Assembly (NCBI GenBank): GCA_030263615.1
Contig: SZPH01000110.1
Span: 1-9,270 of the forward strand
Reading direction: 5' to 3'
DNA length: 9,270 nt
From: Villigracilis sp900696595
Lineage (GTDB): Bacteria > Chloroflexota > Anaerolineae > Anaerolineales > Villigracilaceae
The notes under the pieces were generated by a model. That model did no database searches, was not told where the DNA came from, and saw only the letters and a list, made by a program, of their open reading frames with translations. How positions within the stretch are numbered: position 1 is the first letter of the stretch; each line of letters opens with the position of its first letter. The position numbers were made by a program, and so were the translations under genes. This document shows positions 1 to 5,940 of this stretch, in pieces.

Positions 1-112
1 TGAACGCAGATTTTTTTGACAAAACGTCCGAAAAGACGCCTTGAATCCGCGTTTTTCGCGCTCGTCCGCGTCCTGATTTTAAGAGTGTAAGGTAATCAGG
101 TGTCAGGTCTTG
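1..112. other. Intergenic stretch at left edge
   Basis: No coding region is recognised here. It lies downstream of the minus-strand aminopeptidase-like gene. It contains CCGCGT-rich direct repetition around 47-70 and a 7-bp inverted repeat (72-78 with 94-100, loop 15). Neither is followed by a T-run on the minus strand, so I do not call a terminator. Confidence 0.4.
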
Positions 113-1438
113 TTACGAATCTTGCGCCTCCGATGGAATCGGAAGCGGAGTTACAAATCCCTTCGCACGGAATTTTTCAACATACTCGCGCACAACGAAA
201 TAATCCAGCCCGACCTGCTCGGCGATGTCGAAGATCGTATGTTCGCCCTCAAAGCGCATCATAATTTTTTCGATGGCGCGGTTGAGCGCCCAGTTATCGC
301 GCCAGTCCACCCAGAGGCCGTGACCGCTGAGAAAAACAGGACCGCGAAACGCGCGCTTCGGAATGTAATTGCTGGCGTAGATGCGGACGATATCTTCGGC
401 GGTTTGCGCCGCGCCGACGAGCATGTCTTCGTGGATGATGTCGAGATTGTCGTCGGTGGTGTGATACTCGTCGTAAGGAAAACGGTTGAGCGAAATGCAC
501 GGCACGTTGACGCCCGGTCCGTTGATGACGCGTTCATCGTTGGCGGGTGCGGAGGCGAAATCTCGCGCTTCGTGTTCGGTATTTCGTAATTGGTAATTGG
601 TAATTCGGTCGAGGAGGTGGTTGTGCTGTCTGGTGTGATGCCACGCAATTTTATTTTTGTTGCCCGTCATTTCCATGAAGATTCCGCCGCGCAGATTCGG
701 GATGAGCGACTCGTTGTGCGCCAGCCACGCAATCGTGCCGATGGTCTCGGGTCCAAACCAAAAGCGGACGCTCATCGAACCAGCGGGAAGCGGATTCTCC
801 GCCAGCCGCCGCGCCAACTCGATGGCGCTGACCACGCCCGCGCCGTCGTCGTTCGCTTGCATGGGGTGACAAGTATGCGCCTGCACGAGGAACTCGCCCG
901 CTTCGGGGTTCGCTCCGCCCTGCGGATGGACGACTGCCGTAGCCACTTTGAATCCCCGCTGCGGGTCGGTGATGAATTCGGACTTGATGACCGCGTGATA
1001 CTTTTTATCATGTGGGAGTTTATCGAACGTATTCTTCGGCAGGCAGAATCCCCAATCGCGTTCGTAGTATTTGAATATCCATGGAATCGTGTGCGGACGT
1101 TTCTCGTTGAAATACAAATGCGGCTGGAGTTCATCGAAACTCAGAACTTTATCAATTGGCAACGAATACGAAACGATGTGAAGCGGATTGTCCTTGAAGT
1201 CCACGATGCGTTCGCCATCTTCACTTTCCAAATACGCCTCATGAATAAAATATCGCTCAGGAACTTTCCAAGTCCAGACGGGAGTCAGCGGCGCGTAAGT
1301 CTCGATGGCGTAATTGGACGAATCGGGCATGTACGAGCCGACGATCTCCAACGTTTTGTCTTGTCCGTCAGAGGCGAGGGTGCGGTGCAGTGGGAAGAAT
1401 TCCGCGAGGATGGATTTAAGGGAGGGGTGGGGTTTCAT
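113..1438 (-). CDS. M28-like aminopeptidase-fold protein (DUF4910/DUF2172) with C-terminal winged helix
   Basis: The 441-residue product resembles the DUF4910 aminopeptidase-like family. In that family an M28-type zinc-peptidase fold carries an inserted DUF2172 domain and ends in a winged helix. Seen here: a probable inserted domain at about residues 45-150; metal-ligand-like motifs HTCHP (H188, H191), NDDGAG (D197/D198), GPETIG (E231) and EYHTTDD (H326); and a helix-turn-helix-like tail at about 385-432. It has no signal peptide, so it is presumably cytoplasmic. Family knowledge suggests a metal-dependent hydrolase, often near surface-polysaccharide genes; its substrate is not established. 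The ATG at 1438 is the first possible start because an in-frame TGA lies 18 nt upstream. No Shine-Dalgarno precedes it (the upstream bases are CCCTCC), so initiation may be weak or unusual. It is divergent from the acylation operon. The family call is firm; enzymatic activity is inferred. Confidence 0.88.
   Translation of the reverse strand: MKPHPSLKSILAEFFPLHRTLASDGQDKTLEIVGSYMPDSSNYAIETYAPLTPVWTWKVPERYFIHEAYLESEDGERIVDFKDNPLHIVSYSLPIDKVLSFDELQPHLYFNEKRPHTIPWIFKYYERDWGFCLPKNTFDKLPHDKKYHAVIKSEFITDPQRGFKVATAVVHPQGGANPEAGEFLVQAHTCHPMQANDDGAGVVSAIELARRLAENPLPAGSMSVRFWFGPETIGTIAWLAHNESLIPNLRGGIFMEMTGNKNKIAWHHTRQHNHLLDRITNYQLRNTEHEARDFASAPANDERVINGPGVNVPCISLNRFPYDEYHTTDDNLDIIHEDMLVGAAQTAEDIVRIYASNYIPKRAFRGPVFLSGHGLWVDWRDNWALNRAIEKIMMRFEGEHTIFDIAEQVGLDYFVVREYVEKFRAKGFVTPLPIPSEAQDS
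586..606. repeat. Heptamer repeat (GTAATTG, about 3 units) inside a CDS
   Basis: Two exact GTAATTG units and a third with its last base changed lie in tandem within the aminopeptidase-like gene. They encode part of a T-N-Y-Q-L-R segment at about residues 280-285. Three units equal 21 nt, so the reading frame is kept. The 7-nt period is the same as in the intergenic arrays elsewhere in the window. Confidence 0.6.
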
Positions 1439-1506
1439 GGAGGGAAAAAGCCGTCAAGTTGTTTCAAGCCGATAGATCATCGCAACGGTTTGTGACGCGC
1501 AAAACG

Positions 1507-1566
1507 TCATTTGCCGCCGAGTGAAAAAAGAAGAAGGTCGCCATGTCGAACAGTAATCGCTTTCAT
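1507..1566 (-). CDS. 19-residue ORF: leader peptide or truncated gene start
   Basis: The product is MKAITVRHGDLLLFSLGGK. It has the best initiation signals in the window: AAGGAGG at 1578-1572, 5 nt before ATG, below a TATAAT box. The first seven residues (MKAITVR) resemble the N-terminus of zinc-dependent alcohol/glucose dehydrogenases (medium-chain family), which suggests the remnant of a gene whose body was lost. The alternative is a real short leader upstream of the aminopeptidase-like gene, whose ATG is 68 nt beyond this stop and lacks its own ribosome site. I cannot decide between these from sequence alone. Confidence 0.35.
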   Translation of the reverse strand: MKAITVRHGDLLLFSLGGK

Positions 1567-1590
1567 GGAAGCCTCCTTTTCCTTCCTCTT

Positions 1591-1619
1591 ATTATACGCT
1601 CGCATCCCCGCAACCCCAA
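1591..1619 (-). promoter_or_regulatory. Sigma70-type promoter, leftward
   Basis: On the minus strand, TTGGGG (1619-1614) is followed after exactly 17 nt by a perfect TATAAT (1596-1591). The predicted start of transcription is about 7 nt further on, giving a short leader that contains AAGGAGG and the ATG at 1566. It would transcribe the short ORF and then the aminopeptidase-like gene. Confidence 0.6.
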
Positions 1620-1628
1620 ATTCCCCCG

Positions 1629-1637
1629 TGCTATAAT
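1629..1637 (+). promoter_or_regulatory. Extended -10 promoter, rightward
   Basis: TGCTATAAT is a perfect -10 with an extended TGn element. No good -35 is seen, which extended -10 promoters tolerate. It points at the lipoprotein and acylation genes. The predicted transcript would start near 1644, so the palindromic element at 1652-1750 would lie in its 5' untranslated region. Confidence 0.5.
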
Positions 1638-1651
1638 CCGCCCTCGTATCC

Positions 1652-1750
1652 CGTCATTGCGAGGGCGGTGAACTTCCGCCCGAAGCAATCTCGTGAACAC
1701 ACTAGGGGATTGCTTCGCCGCGAAAAACAAGAACGCGGCTCGCAATGACG
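1652..1750. repeat. Palindromic dispersed element, copy 1 (99 nt)
   Basis: The ends are perfect 12-bp inverted repeats: CGTCATTGCGAG at 1652-1663 and CTCGCAATGACG at 1739-1750. An inner 10-bp pair, CGAAGCAATC (1681-1690) and GATTGCTTCG (1708-1717), forms a second stem, so the whole can fold as a branched hairpin. Two relatives occur at 3757-3855 and 6840-6933. It carries no ORF of its own, so it is either a MITE-like non-autonomous element or a REP-like element. It ends 12 nt before the lipoprotein ribosome site. Confidence 0.88.
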
Positions 1751-1772
1751 TAATTAACCTATGGAGGAACCT

Positions 1773-2156
1773 GTGCGTACTAAACCCGCCAACCTCACGC
1801 TCGCCCTGAGCATATTCCTCTCCGCCTGCGGAGCGTCCCCCAGCGGCGCGGCGACCGCCGTCGAAGACTACATCACCGCACTGGCAAGCAAAGACCAAGC
1901 CGCCCTAATCTCCAACTCCTGCGCCGATTGGGAAGACGACGCCCTGATCGAACTCGACTCCTTCGCCCTCGTCGAAGTCACACTGGACGGAATGTCCTGC
2001 AAAGAAACCGGAACCGACGGCGACAAAACCATCGTCCACTGCGCCGGAACGCTCAACATGAGCTACAACGGCGAACCTCAATCCCTCGACCTCTCCGCCC
2101 GCGCCTACGAAGTCATCGAGCAAGACGGGGATTGGCTTGTCTGCGGCGTCCGATAA
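1773..2156 (+). CDS. Small secreted lipoprotein, unknown function
   Basis: The 127-residue product has an N-terminal signal peptide (RTK then a hydrophobic stretch at about residues 6-16) ending in the lipobox LSAC, with Cys19 as the predicted lipidated residue. The mature part is acidic and resembles small DUF4878/NTF2-like extracytoplasmic domains by general pattern only. Cys50, Cys76, Cys90 and Cys124 could make two disulfides. I chose the GTG at 1773 because GGAGG lies at 1763-1767 with 5-nt spacing. The in-frame ATG at 1761 overlaps that ribosome site and has none of its own. It is the first gene after the rightward promoter, upstream of the acyl-transfer genes, which may mean a shared envelope role. 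That link is an inference from position. Confidence 0.75.
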   Translation: MRTKPANLTLALSIFLSACGASPSGAATAVEDYITALASKDQAALISNSCADWEDDALIELDSFALVEVTLDGMSCKETGTDGDKTIVHCAGTLNMSYNGEPQSLDLSARAYEVIEQDGDWLVCGVR

Positions 2157-2158
2157 AC

Positions 2159-2237
2159 TGACCATAGACGGTAGTCCACAGATGATGGAAAAGACCGTCC
2201 ATCGTCCATCGTCCATCGTCCATCGTCCATCGTCCAT
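2159..2237. repeat. Composite repeat: conserved head plus six CGTCCAT heptamers
   Basis: The head TGACCATAGACGGTAG (2159-2174) recurs with one mismatch, on the opposite strand, at 6373-6388. It is followed by a less conserved stretch and then six exact CGTCCAT units (2196-2237). The element begins 2 nt after the lipoprotein stop, and its last unit supplies the AT of the next ATG (2236-2238). The second copy, also in a gap between genes, shows this is a family and not a local slippage event. Confidence 0.82.
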
Positions 2238-2337
2238 GAAAGAAAACCTCCTCGCCCTGCTCCTCTGCCTCATCCTCATCGCCCTCGTCATCTTCACCGC
2301 AGACGCCAGCCCCACATGGATCTATCAAGGCTTCTAA
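2236..2337 (+). CDS. DltX-like transmembrane microprotein with C-terminal acyl-shuttle motif
   Basis: The 33-residue product has a charged N-terminus (MKEN), one membrane helix (about residues 5-22) and a short tail ending WIYQGF. In the Dlt pathway, DltX is a single-pass microprotein whose extracytoplasmic C-terminal hexapeptide has a tyrosine that receives the acyl group from the MBOAT DltB and passes it to DltD. The size, topology, aromatic-I-Y-x-x-F ending and position directly before an MBOAT gene all fit, with Tyr30 as the predicted carrier. Its stop TAA abuts the MBOAT ATG, and its last codons contain that gene's AAGG ribosome site, so the two are probably translationally coupled. The start is uncertain: the frame stays open back through the heptamers to about 2137, and no Shine-Dalgarno precedes 2236. 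I chose 2236 because it gives a clean N-in topology. Confidence 0.7.
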   Translation: MKENLLALLLCLILIALVIFTADASPTWIYQGF

Positions 2338-3753
2338 ATGGCGCTTGAAAAAATCCTGACCTTCGCCGCTGCCGCATTCCTCTGGGCAATTCTCTTTCGC
2401 AACCGCGGGCGGACTCGCTTCATCCTCATCGCCAGCGTCGTCGTCATTTTCTGGCTGCAACCCGCCCTGCCCATCCGAGGCTTCGACTTCTGGGCTCCCC
2501 TTGCCACGCTCGCCCTCGTCATCCTCGTCTGGTTCATCGCCGCCGACGCGCCCAACCAACGAAAAAACTACGCCTCCCTTGCCATCGTCGCGGGCGTTGT
2601 TCTTCTCCTCAACCTGACGCGCTTCATCCCGGCCCTGCAAATCTTCACCGCCTCGCGCCCGCCCCAGATCGAAACCACCCTCCTCGTTTTTTTGGGAATT
2701 GGACTGACGCTGACAGTTTTATCCCGTCTGACGCGTTTCAGCGCATCCTTCTTAACGGCGGGCTTGATCCTGACCATCGGGCTGTTTCTCACGCTGAAAA
2801 CCCCCGCCCTCGCCTACTGGACAGTTTACTTTTTCCGCTCGCTTTCAGGTCAAGATGTTTACGCATCACGCATTACGGATTTCGCCTGGCTTGGCTTCTC
2901 CTACGTCGCCTTCCGCCTCATCCACGTCATCCGCGACAAACAAATGGGGCGCCTCCCATCTGTTGACCTCGACGAATTCATCGCCTACGTCATTTTCTTC
3001 CCCGCCTTCACCGCCGGACCGATTGACCGCCTCGAACGTTTCATCAAAGACCTTCGTGGGTCGGATTGGCAATCCGACATACTTACCGCAGGTCAACGCT
3101 TGCTGATTGGCTTGTTCAAAAAATTCGTCGTCGCCGACTCTCTCGCCCTCATCGCCCTGAACGACACAAATGCAACCCAGGTCGCCTCCGCGTTTTGGAT
3201 GTGGGTCATCGTCTACGCCTACGCCTTCCAAATCTACTTCGACTTCAGCGGCTACACCGACATCGCCCTCGGCATCGCGGCCTTGCTCGGAATCAAACTG
3301 CCGGAAAACTTCGCCTCGCCCTACCTCAAACCCAACCTGACCCAGTTCTGGAACAACTGGCACATGACTCTCACGCAGTGGTTCCGCGCCTACTTTTTCA
3401 ATCCCATCACCCGCTGGCTGCGCTCGTGGGAAAAGCCCATCTCCATTCCGATGATGATTCTGCTGACCCAGGTCGCCACCATGTTGCTGATCGGCTTCTG
3501 GCACGGCGTAACGTGGAACTTCACCCTCTGGGGCTTGTGGCACGGAATCGGACTCTTCATCCACAACCGCTGGAGCGACGCTACAAAAGCCAAAGCCGCC
3601 GCGTGGGCGATCACGCCTGCAAAACAAGCCGCGCTCAACATCAGCGGCATTCTGCTCACTTTTCATTATGTGGCGATTGGATGGATATTTTTTGCATTAT
3701 CATCGCCTGCCGCCGCATGGCAGGTTGTTTTGAAATTGTTTGGAGTCCATTAA
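2338..3753 (+). CDS. MBOAT family membrane-bound O-acyltransferase (DltB/AlgI-like)
   Basis: The 471-residue polytopic protein has roughly ten or more hydrophobic helices. MBOAT hallmarks are clear: FPAFTAGPIDRLERF (221-235), GLFKKFVVAD (258-267), YFDFSGYTDIALG (300-312), FWNNWHMTLTQWFR (337-350, H342), GFWHG (386-390, H389) and LWHGIG (400-405, H402). H389 probably corresponds to the invariant MBOAT catalytic histidine, and H342 to the second functional histidine of DltB. The family moves an acyl group from a cytoplasmic thioester to an extracytoplasmic acceptor. The protein ends KLFGVH, without a fused shuttle motif, consistent with the motif residing on the preceding microprotein. The start directly follows the upstream stop. 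An about 20-bp palindrome sits in frame at residues 241-247. The acyl donor and final target are unknown. Confidence 0.93.
   Translation: MALEKILTFAAAAFLWAILFRNRGRTRFILIASVVVIFWLQPALPIRGFDFWAPLATLALVILVWFIAADAPNQRKNYASLAIVAGVVLLLNLTRFIPALQIFTASRPPQIETTLLVFLGIGLTLTVLSRLTRFSASFLTAGLILTIGLFLTLKTPALAYWTVYFFRSLSGQDVYASRITDFAWLGFSYVAFRLIHVIRDKQMGRLPSVDLDEFIAYVIFFPAFTAGPIDRLERFIKDLRGSDWQSDILTAGQRLLIGLFKKFVVADSLALIALNDTNATQVASAFWMWVIVYAYAFQIYFDFSGYTDIALGIAALLGIKLPENFASPYLKPNLTQFWNNWHMTLTQWFRAYFFNPITRWLRSWEKPISIPMMILLTQVATMLLIGFWHGVTWNFTLWGLWHGIGLFIHNRWSDATKAKAAAWAITPAKQAALNISGILLTFHYVAIGWIFFALSSPAAAWQVVLKLFGVH
3060..3078. repeat. Perfect palindrome within the MBOAT gene
   Basis: GTCGGATTG, a central G and CAATCCGAC form a perfect 9-bp inverted repeat. 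It encodes GSDWQSD (residues 241-247), on the loop between LERFIKDL and GLFKKF. The sequence looks like the GTGGGTCGGATTGGCAATCCGAC repeat that I recall from intergenic regions of various bacterial genomes, here accepted in frame. Confidence 0.6.
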
Positions 3754-3756
3754 CTC

Positions 3757-3855
3757 CGTCATTGAGAGGGCAGCGCTCTTCCGCCCGAAGCAATCTCATG
3801 ATTAGCTCATAAGATTGCTTCGCCGCGAAGAACAAGAGCGCGGCTCGCAATGACG
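3757..3855. repeat. Palindromic dispersed element, copy 2 (99 nt)
   Basis: It has the same length and layout as the element at 1652-1750. The ends CGTCATTGAGAG (3757-3768) and CTCGCAATGACG (3844-3855) pair with one mismatch. The inner stem CGAAGCAATC (3786-3795) with GATTGCTTCG (3813-3822) is perfect. It starts 3 nt after the MBOAT stop and ends 13 nt before the next ATG, so it fills the gap inside the acylation operon. A stem of this size in the mRNA could change the relative expression of the two genes. Confidence 0.88.
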
Positions 3856-3868
3856 GAATACAAAAATC

Positions 3869-4972
3869 ATGAATCAAGAAATCAAACCCCTCAACGTCCT
3901 CATCAAGGGACTGCTTTTATTCGCCCTCTTCAACCTTGCCATTGCCGCATGGCAGCCGGGGGTTGGACAGTTCTCTCTTTACAACATCCTCTACCCGGGG
4001 CGGGAGCGGCTGCCGTTTGGCGAAAACCCCAGACAATCGTACAACCTCAGCCTCTTCGATCTCGACGCGATGTTTGCTTCGCACGTCATTGCCGGAACGC
4101 CAAAAGCGGACGATGAATTTCGCGTCGTCATCGTCGGGGACTCGTCGGTGTGGGGGACTCTGCTCAGGCCCGAAGAAACGCTGGCGGGGCAACTCAACGC
4201 GGAGGAACTCAACGCCTGCGGGAAAACCGTCCGCGCGTACAACCTCGGCTACCCAACCATCTCCCTCACCAAAGATGTCATACTGCTTTCATACGCGATG
4301 AATTACGACCCCGATCTGATTTTGTGGATGACCACGCTCGAGGCCTTCCCGCTGGAGAAGCAAACGTCCACGCCGCTGGCGGCTTACAACGAGGAAAAGG
4401 TTCGGGAACTGGCAACCAGCCATCAGTTAAGAATCGAGGCGGGCGATTCCAATTTCGTGAAAAAATCCTTCTGGGATAAAACCTTCATCGGCGACCGCCG
4501 CGCATGGGCGGACTTCCTCCGCCTGCAGATCTATGGCGCGATGTGGTCCGCCACTGGAATTGATCAGGCGTATCCAACCGGGTATGAAAAAGCGCAAACC
4601 GATTTTGAAGCGGACGAAAGTTATCACGACCTGACCTCGCCGCTCAGTGAAGACGACCTCGCCATCAACGCGTTGGAGTCTGGTTTTCGCGTGGCGGGCG
4701 AAACGCCCATGCTGCTCGTAAATGAGCCGATGTTAATAAGTTCGGGCGCGAACAGCGACATCCGCTATAATTTTTTCTACCCGCGCTGGGCGTATGACGA
4801 TTACCGCGAGATCATGCTGGAGTTGAGCGAACGCAACAACTGGATGTATGTGGATTTGTGGGACATCGTGCCCGCGAATGAATTCACCAATAGCGCCATC
4901 CACCTCACGCCCGCGGGCGAGAACATGCTGGCAAAAAAACTCGCGCCGTATGTTTTGGAAAATTGCAGATAA
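3869..4972 (+). CDS. Membrane-anchored SGNH hydrolase-fold acyltransferase, DltD-like
   Basis: The 367-residue product has one N-terminal membrane segment (about residues 8-27), then an extracytoplasmic domain. IVGDSSVWG (88-96) is the SGNH block I, with S92 as the likely nucleophile. YNLGYPTIS (124-132) fits block II. The histidine of block V is H345 in SAIHLTPAGE. The usual Asp three residues before it (DxxH) is a Ser here (S342). Role by analogy with DltD: takes the acyl group from the microprotein tyrosine onto its serine and transfers it to an envelope glycan or polymer. It follows the MBOAT gene on the same strand. Only a weak GGA precedes the ATG, at 3855-3857, partly inside the palindromic element. 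The SGNH fold and anchor are well supported; the transferase role comes from context. Confidence 0.82.
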   Translation: MNQEIKPLNVLIKGLLLFALFNLAIAAWQPGVGQFSLYNILYPGRERLPFGENPRQSYNLSLFDLDAMFASHVIAGTPKADDEFRVVIVGDSSVWGTLLRPEETLAGQLNAEELNACGKTVRAYNLGYPTISLTKDVILLSYAMNYDPDLILWMTTLEAFPLEKQTSTPLAAYNEEKVRELATSHQLRIEAGDSNFVKKSFWDKTFIGDRRAWADFLRLQIYGAMWSATGIDQAYPTGYEKAQTDFEADESYHDLTSPLSEDDLAINALESGFRVAGETPMLLVNEPMLISSGANSDIRYNFFYPRWAYDDYREIMLELSERNNWMYVDLWDIVPANEFTNSAIHLTPAGENMLAKKLAPYVLENCR

Positions 4973-5022
4973 CTGATGTTGCGCAGAACGTCTCGAAGGG
5001 CTTCAATATTAACGACAACCCG
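4973..5022. other. Convergent gap without a visible terminator
   Basis: Fifty bases separate the stop codons of the SGNH gene and sdhB. I see no GC-rich stem followed by a T-run on either strand, only a 4-bp GAAG/CTTC stem. Confidence 0.4.
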
Positions 5023-5847
5023 TTACTTCGCCGTCCGCGGCGGCGGCGCGAACTCTTCGATTTGTTTGACAACGTCCGCCAGCGGTGCGACCTTCGAGAC
5101 CTGTTTTTCCTTTTTCCCAAAGCCAAACCCATCCAACACCAGAGTCCGTTTCAGCAATTGGATTCCCAAAGCCGGGTCAACTCCCTTGGGGCAGGCTTGC
5201 GAACACGCCCCCGCCATGTGACATTGATAGGGCCCGTGAAAAACGTCGAGCGCCTCCAGGCGTTCCTTCAGCCCGCAATCGCGGCTGTCCGCTGTGTAGC
5301 GATAGGCTTGCGCCAGCGCCTGCGGTCCAAGAAAGAGCGCGTCCGTCGCCACAGTGGGGCAGGCGGAAAGGCACAACCCGCATTTGATGCAAAACGTGAA
5401 CTGGCTGTACGCGTCGCGCTGTTCGGGGGTCTGTAGAAATTCGCCCGTCGGCGCGTCAATCTCCTTTGAGTTGGGGTGGATGATGAACGGCTTGATCGCC
5501 GCGTGTTTTTCGATCAGCGGTTCGAGGTTCGGCACAAGGTCTTTGACGTTGTCGTAGTTCGGCAATGGCGCGACCGTGACCACGTCCGAATCAAGATGCA
5601 GAACCTGAGTCTGACAGGCGAGCATCGGCAGGTTGTTGATGAACATTCCACACGATCCGCATACCCCCATGCGGCAGGATGAACGCCATGCCAGCGTCGG
5701 CGCCTGCTCCGCCTTGATCTCATGCAACGCCTCCAGCACGGTCATGCCGTCATGGACGTTGAGCTTATACTCCTCCCAATGCGGAGCCGCGTCTTTATCC
5801 GGGTCGTAACGGCGGATTCGGAAAGTTATCTGTTTTGCAGACATCAT
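5023..5847 (-). CDS. sdhB: Succinate dehydrogenase/fumarate reductase iron-sulfur subunit
   Basis: The 274-residue subunit carries electrons from the flavoprotein to quinone in respiratory complex II, on the cytoplasmic face of the membrane. All three clusters are visible: [2Fe-2S] Cys58, 63, 66 and 78 (SSCRMGVCGSCG...C); Cys153, 156, 159 and 163 (CIKCGLCLSACP); and Cys209, 215 and 219 (CHMAGACSQACPKG), which with the second set make the [4Fe-4S] and [3Fe-4S] centres. The CGLC form is closer to fumarate-reductase-type FrdB than to proteobacterial SdhB (CACC), so the direction of the reaction is not settled. I prefer the ATG at 5847, 6 nt after GGAGA; a second ATG follows at once (5844). That ribosome site lies inside a heptamer array. 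It is the last gene of the operon. Confidence 0.95.
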   Translation of the reverse strand: MMSAKQITFRIRRYDPDKDAAPHWEEYKLNVHDGMTVLEALHEIKAEQAPTLAWRSSCRMGVCGSCGMFINNLPMLACQTQVLHLDSDVVTVAPLPNYDNVKDLVPNLEPLIEKHAAIKPFIIHPNSKEIDAPTGEFLQTPEQRDAYSQFTFCIKCGLCLSACPTVATDALFLGPQALAQAYRYTADSRDCGLKERLEALDVFHGPYQCHMAGACSQACPKGVDPALGIQLLKRTLVLDGFGFGKKEKQVSKVAPLADVVKQIEEFAPPPRTAK

Positions 5848-5849
5848 CG

Positions 5850-5940
5850 CCAATCTCCAATCTCTACTCACTACTCACTACTCACTACTCTCTACTCTCT
5901 ATTCTCTATTCTCTATTCTCTACTCTCTACTCTTTACTCA
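5850..5940. repeat. Thirteen-unit heptanucleotide array between sdhD and sdhB
   Basis: Read on the plus strand: CCAATCT x2, CTACTCA x3, CTACTCT x2, CTATTCT x3, CTACTCT x2, TTACTCA. That is exactly 91 nt in one 7-nt phase. It begins 3 nt past the sdhD stop and ends 2 nt before the sdhB ATG. On the minus strand the junction of the two AGATTGG units creates GGAGA, the sdhB ribosome site. Confidence 0.92.

Noticed and set aside
72..100. Terminator for the aminopeptidase-like gene
   Set aside because: The stem is only 7 bp with a 15-nt loop, and no T-run follows on the minus strand.
590..1495. 301-codon open frame on the plus strand
   Set aside because: It is antisense to the aminopeptidase-like gene, shows no recognisable domain, and the minus-strand frame carries the conserved metal-site motifs.
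1761..1772. Upstream ATG start for the lipoprotein
   Set aside because: This ATG overlaps the GGAGG that serves the GTG at 1773 and has no ribosome site of its own.
2137..2235. 66-residue version of the microprotein
   Set aside because: The extra N-terminus is translated repeat and overlaps the end of the lipoprotein gene. It adds no recognisable domain, though an intermediate start cannot be excluded.
2866..3666. 266-codon open frame on the minus strand
   Set aside because: It lies opposite the MBOAT gene. Its acidic, Gly/Glu/Val-rich composition is what the complement of C-ending codons gives, and it has no motif.
5850..5940. CRISPR-like array
   Set aside because: The units are contiguous heptamers without spacers, and no cas genes are present.
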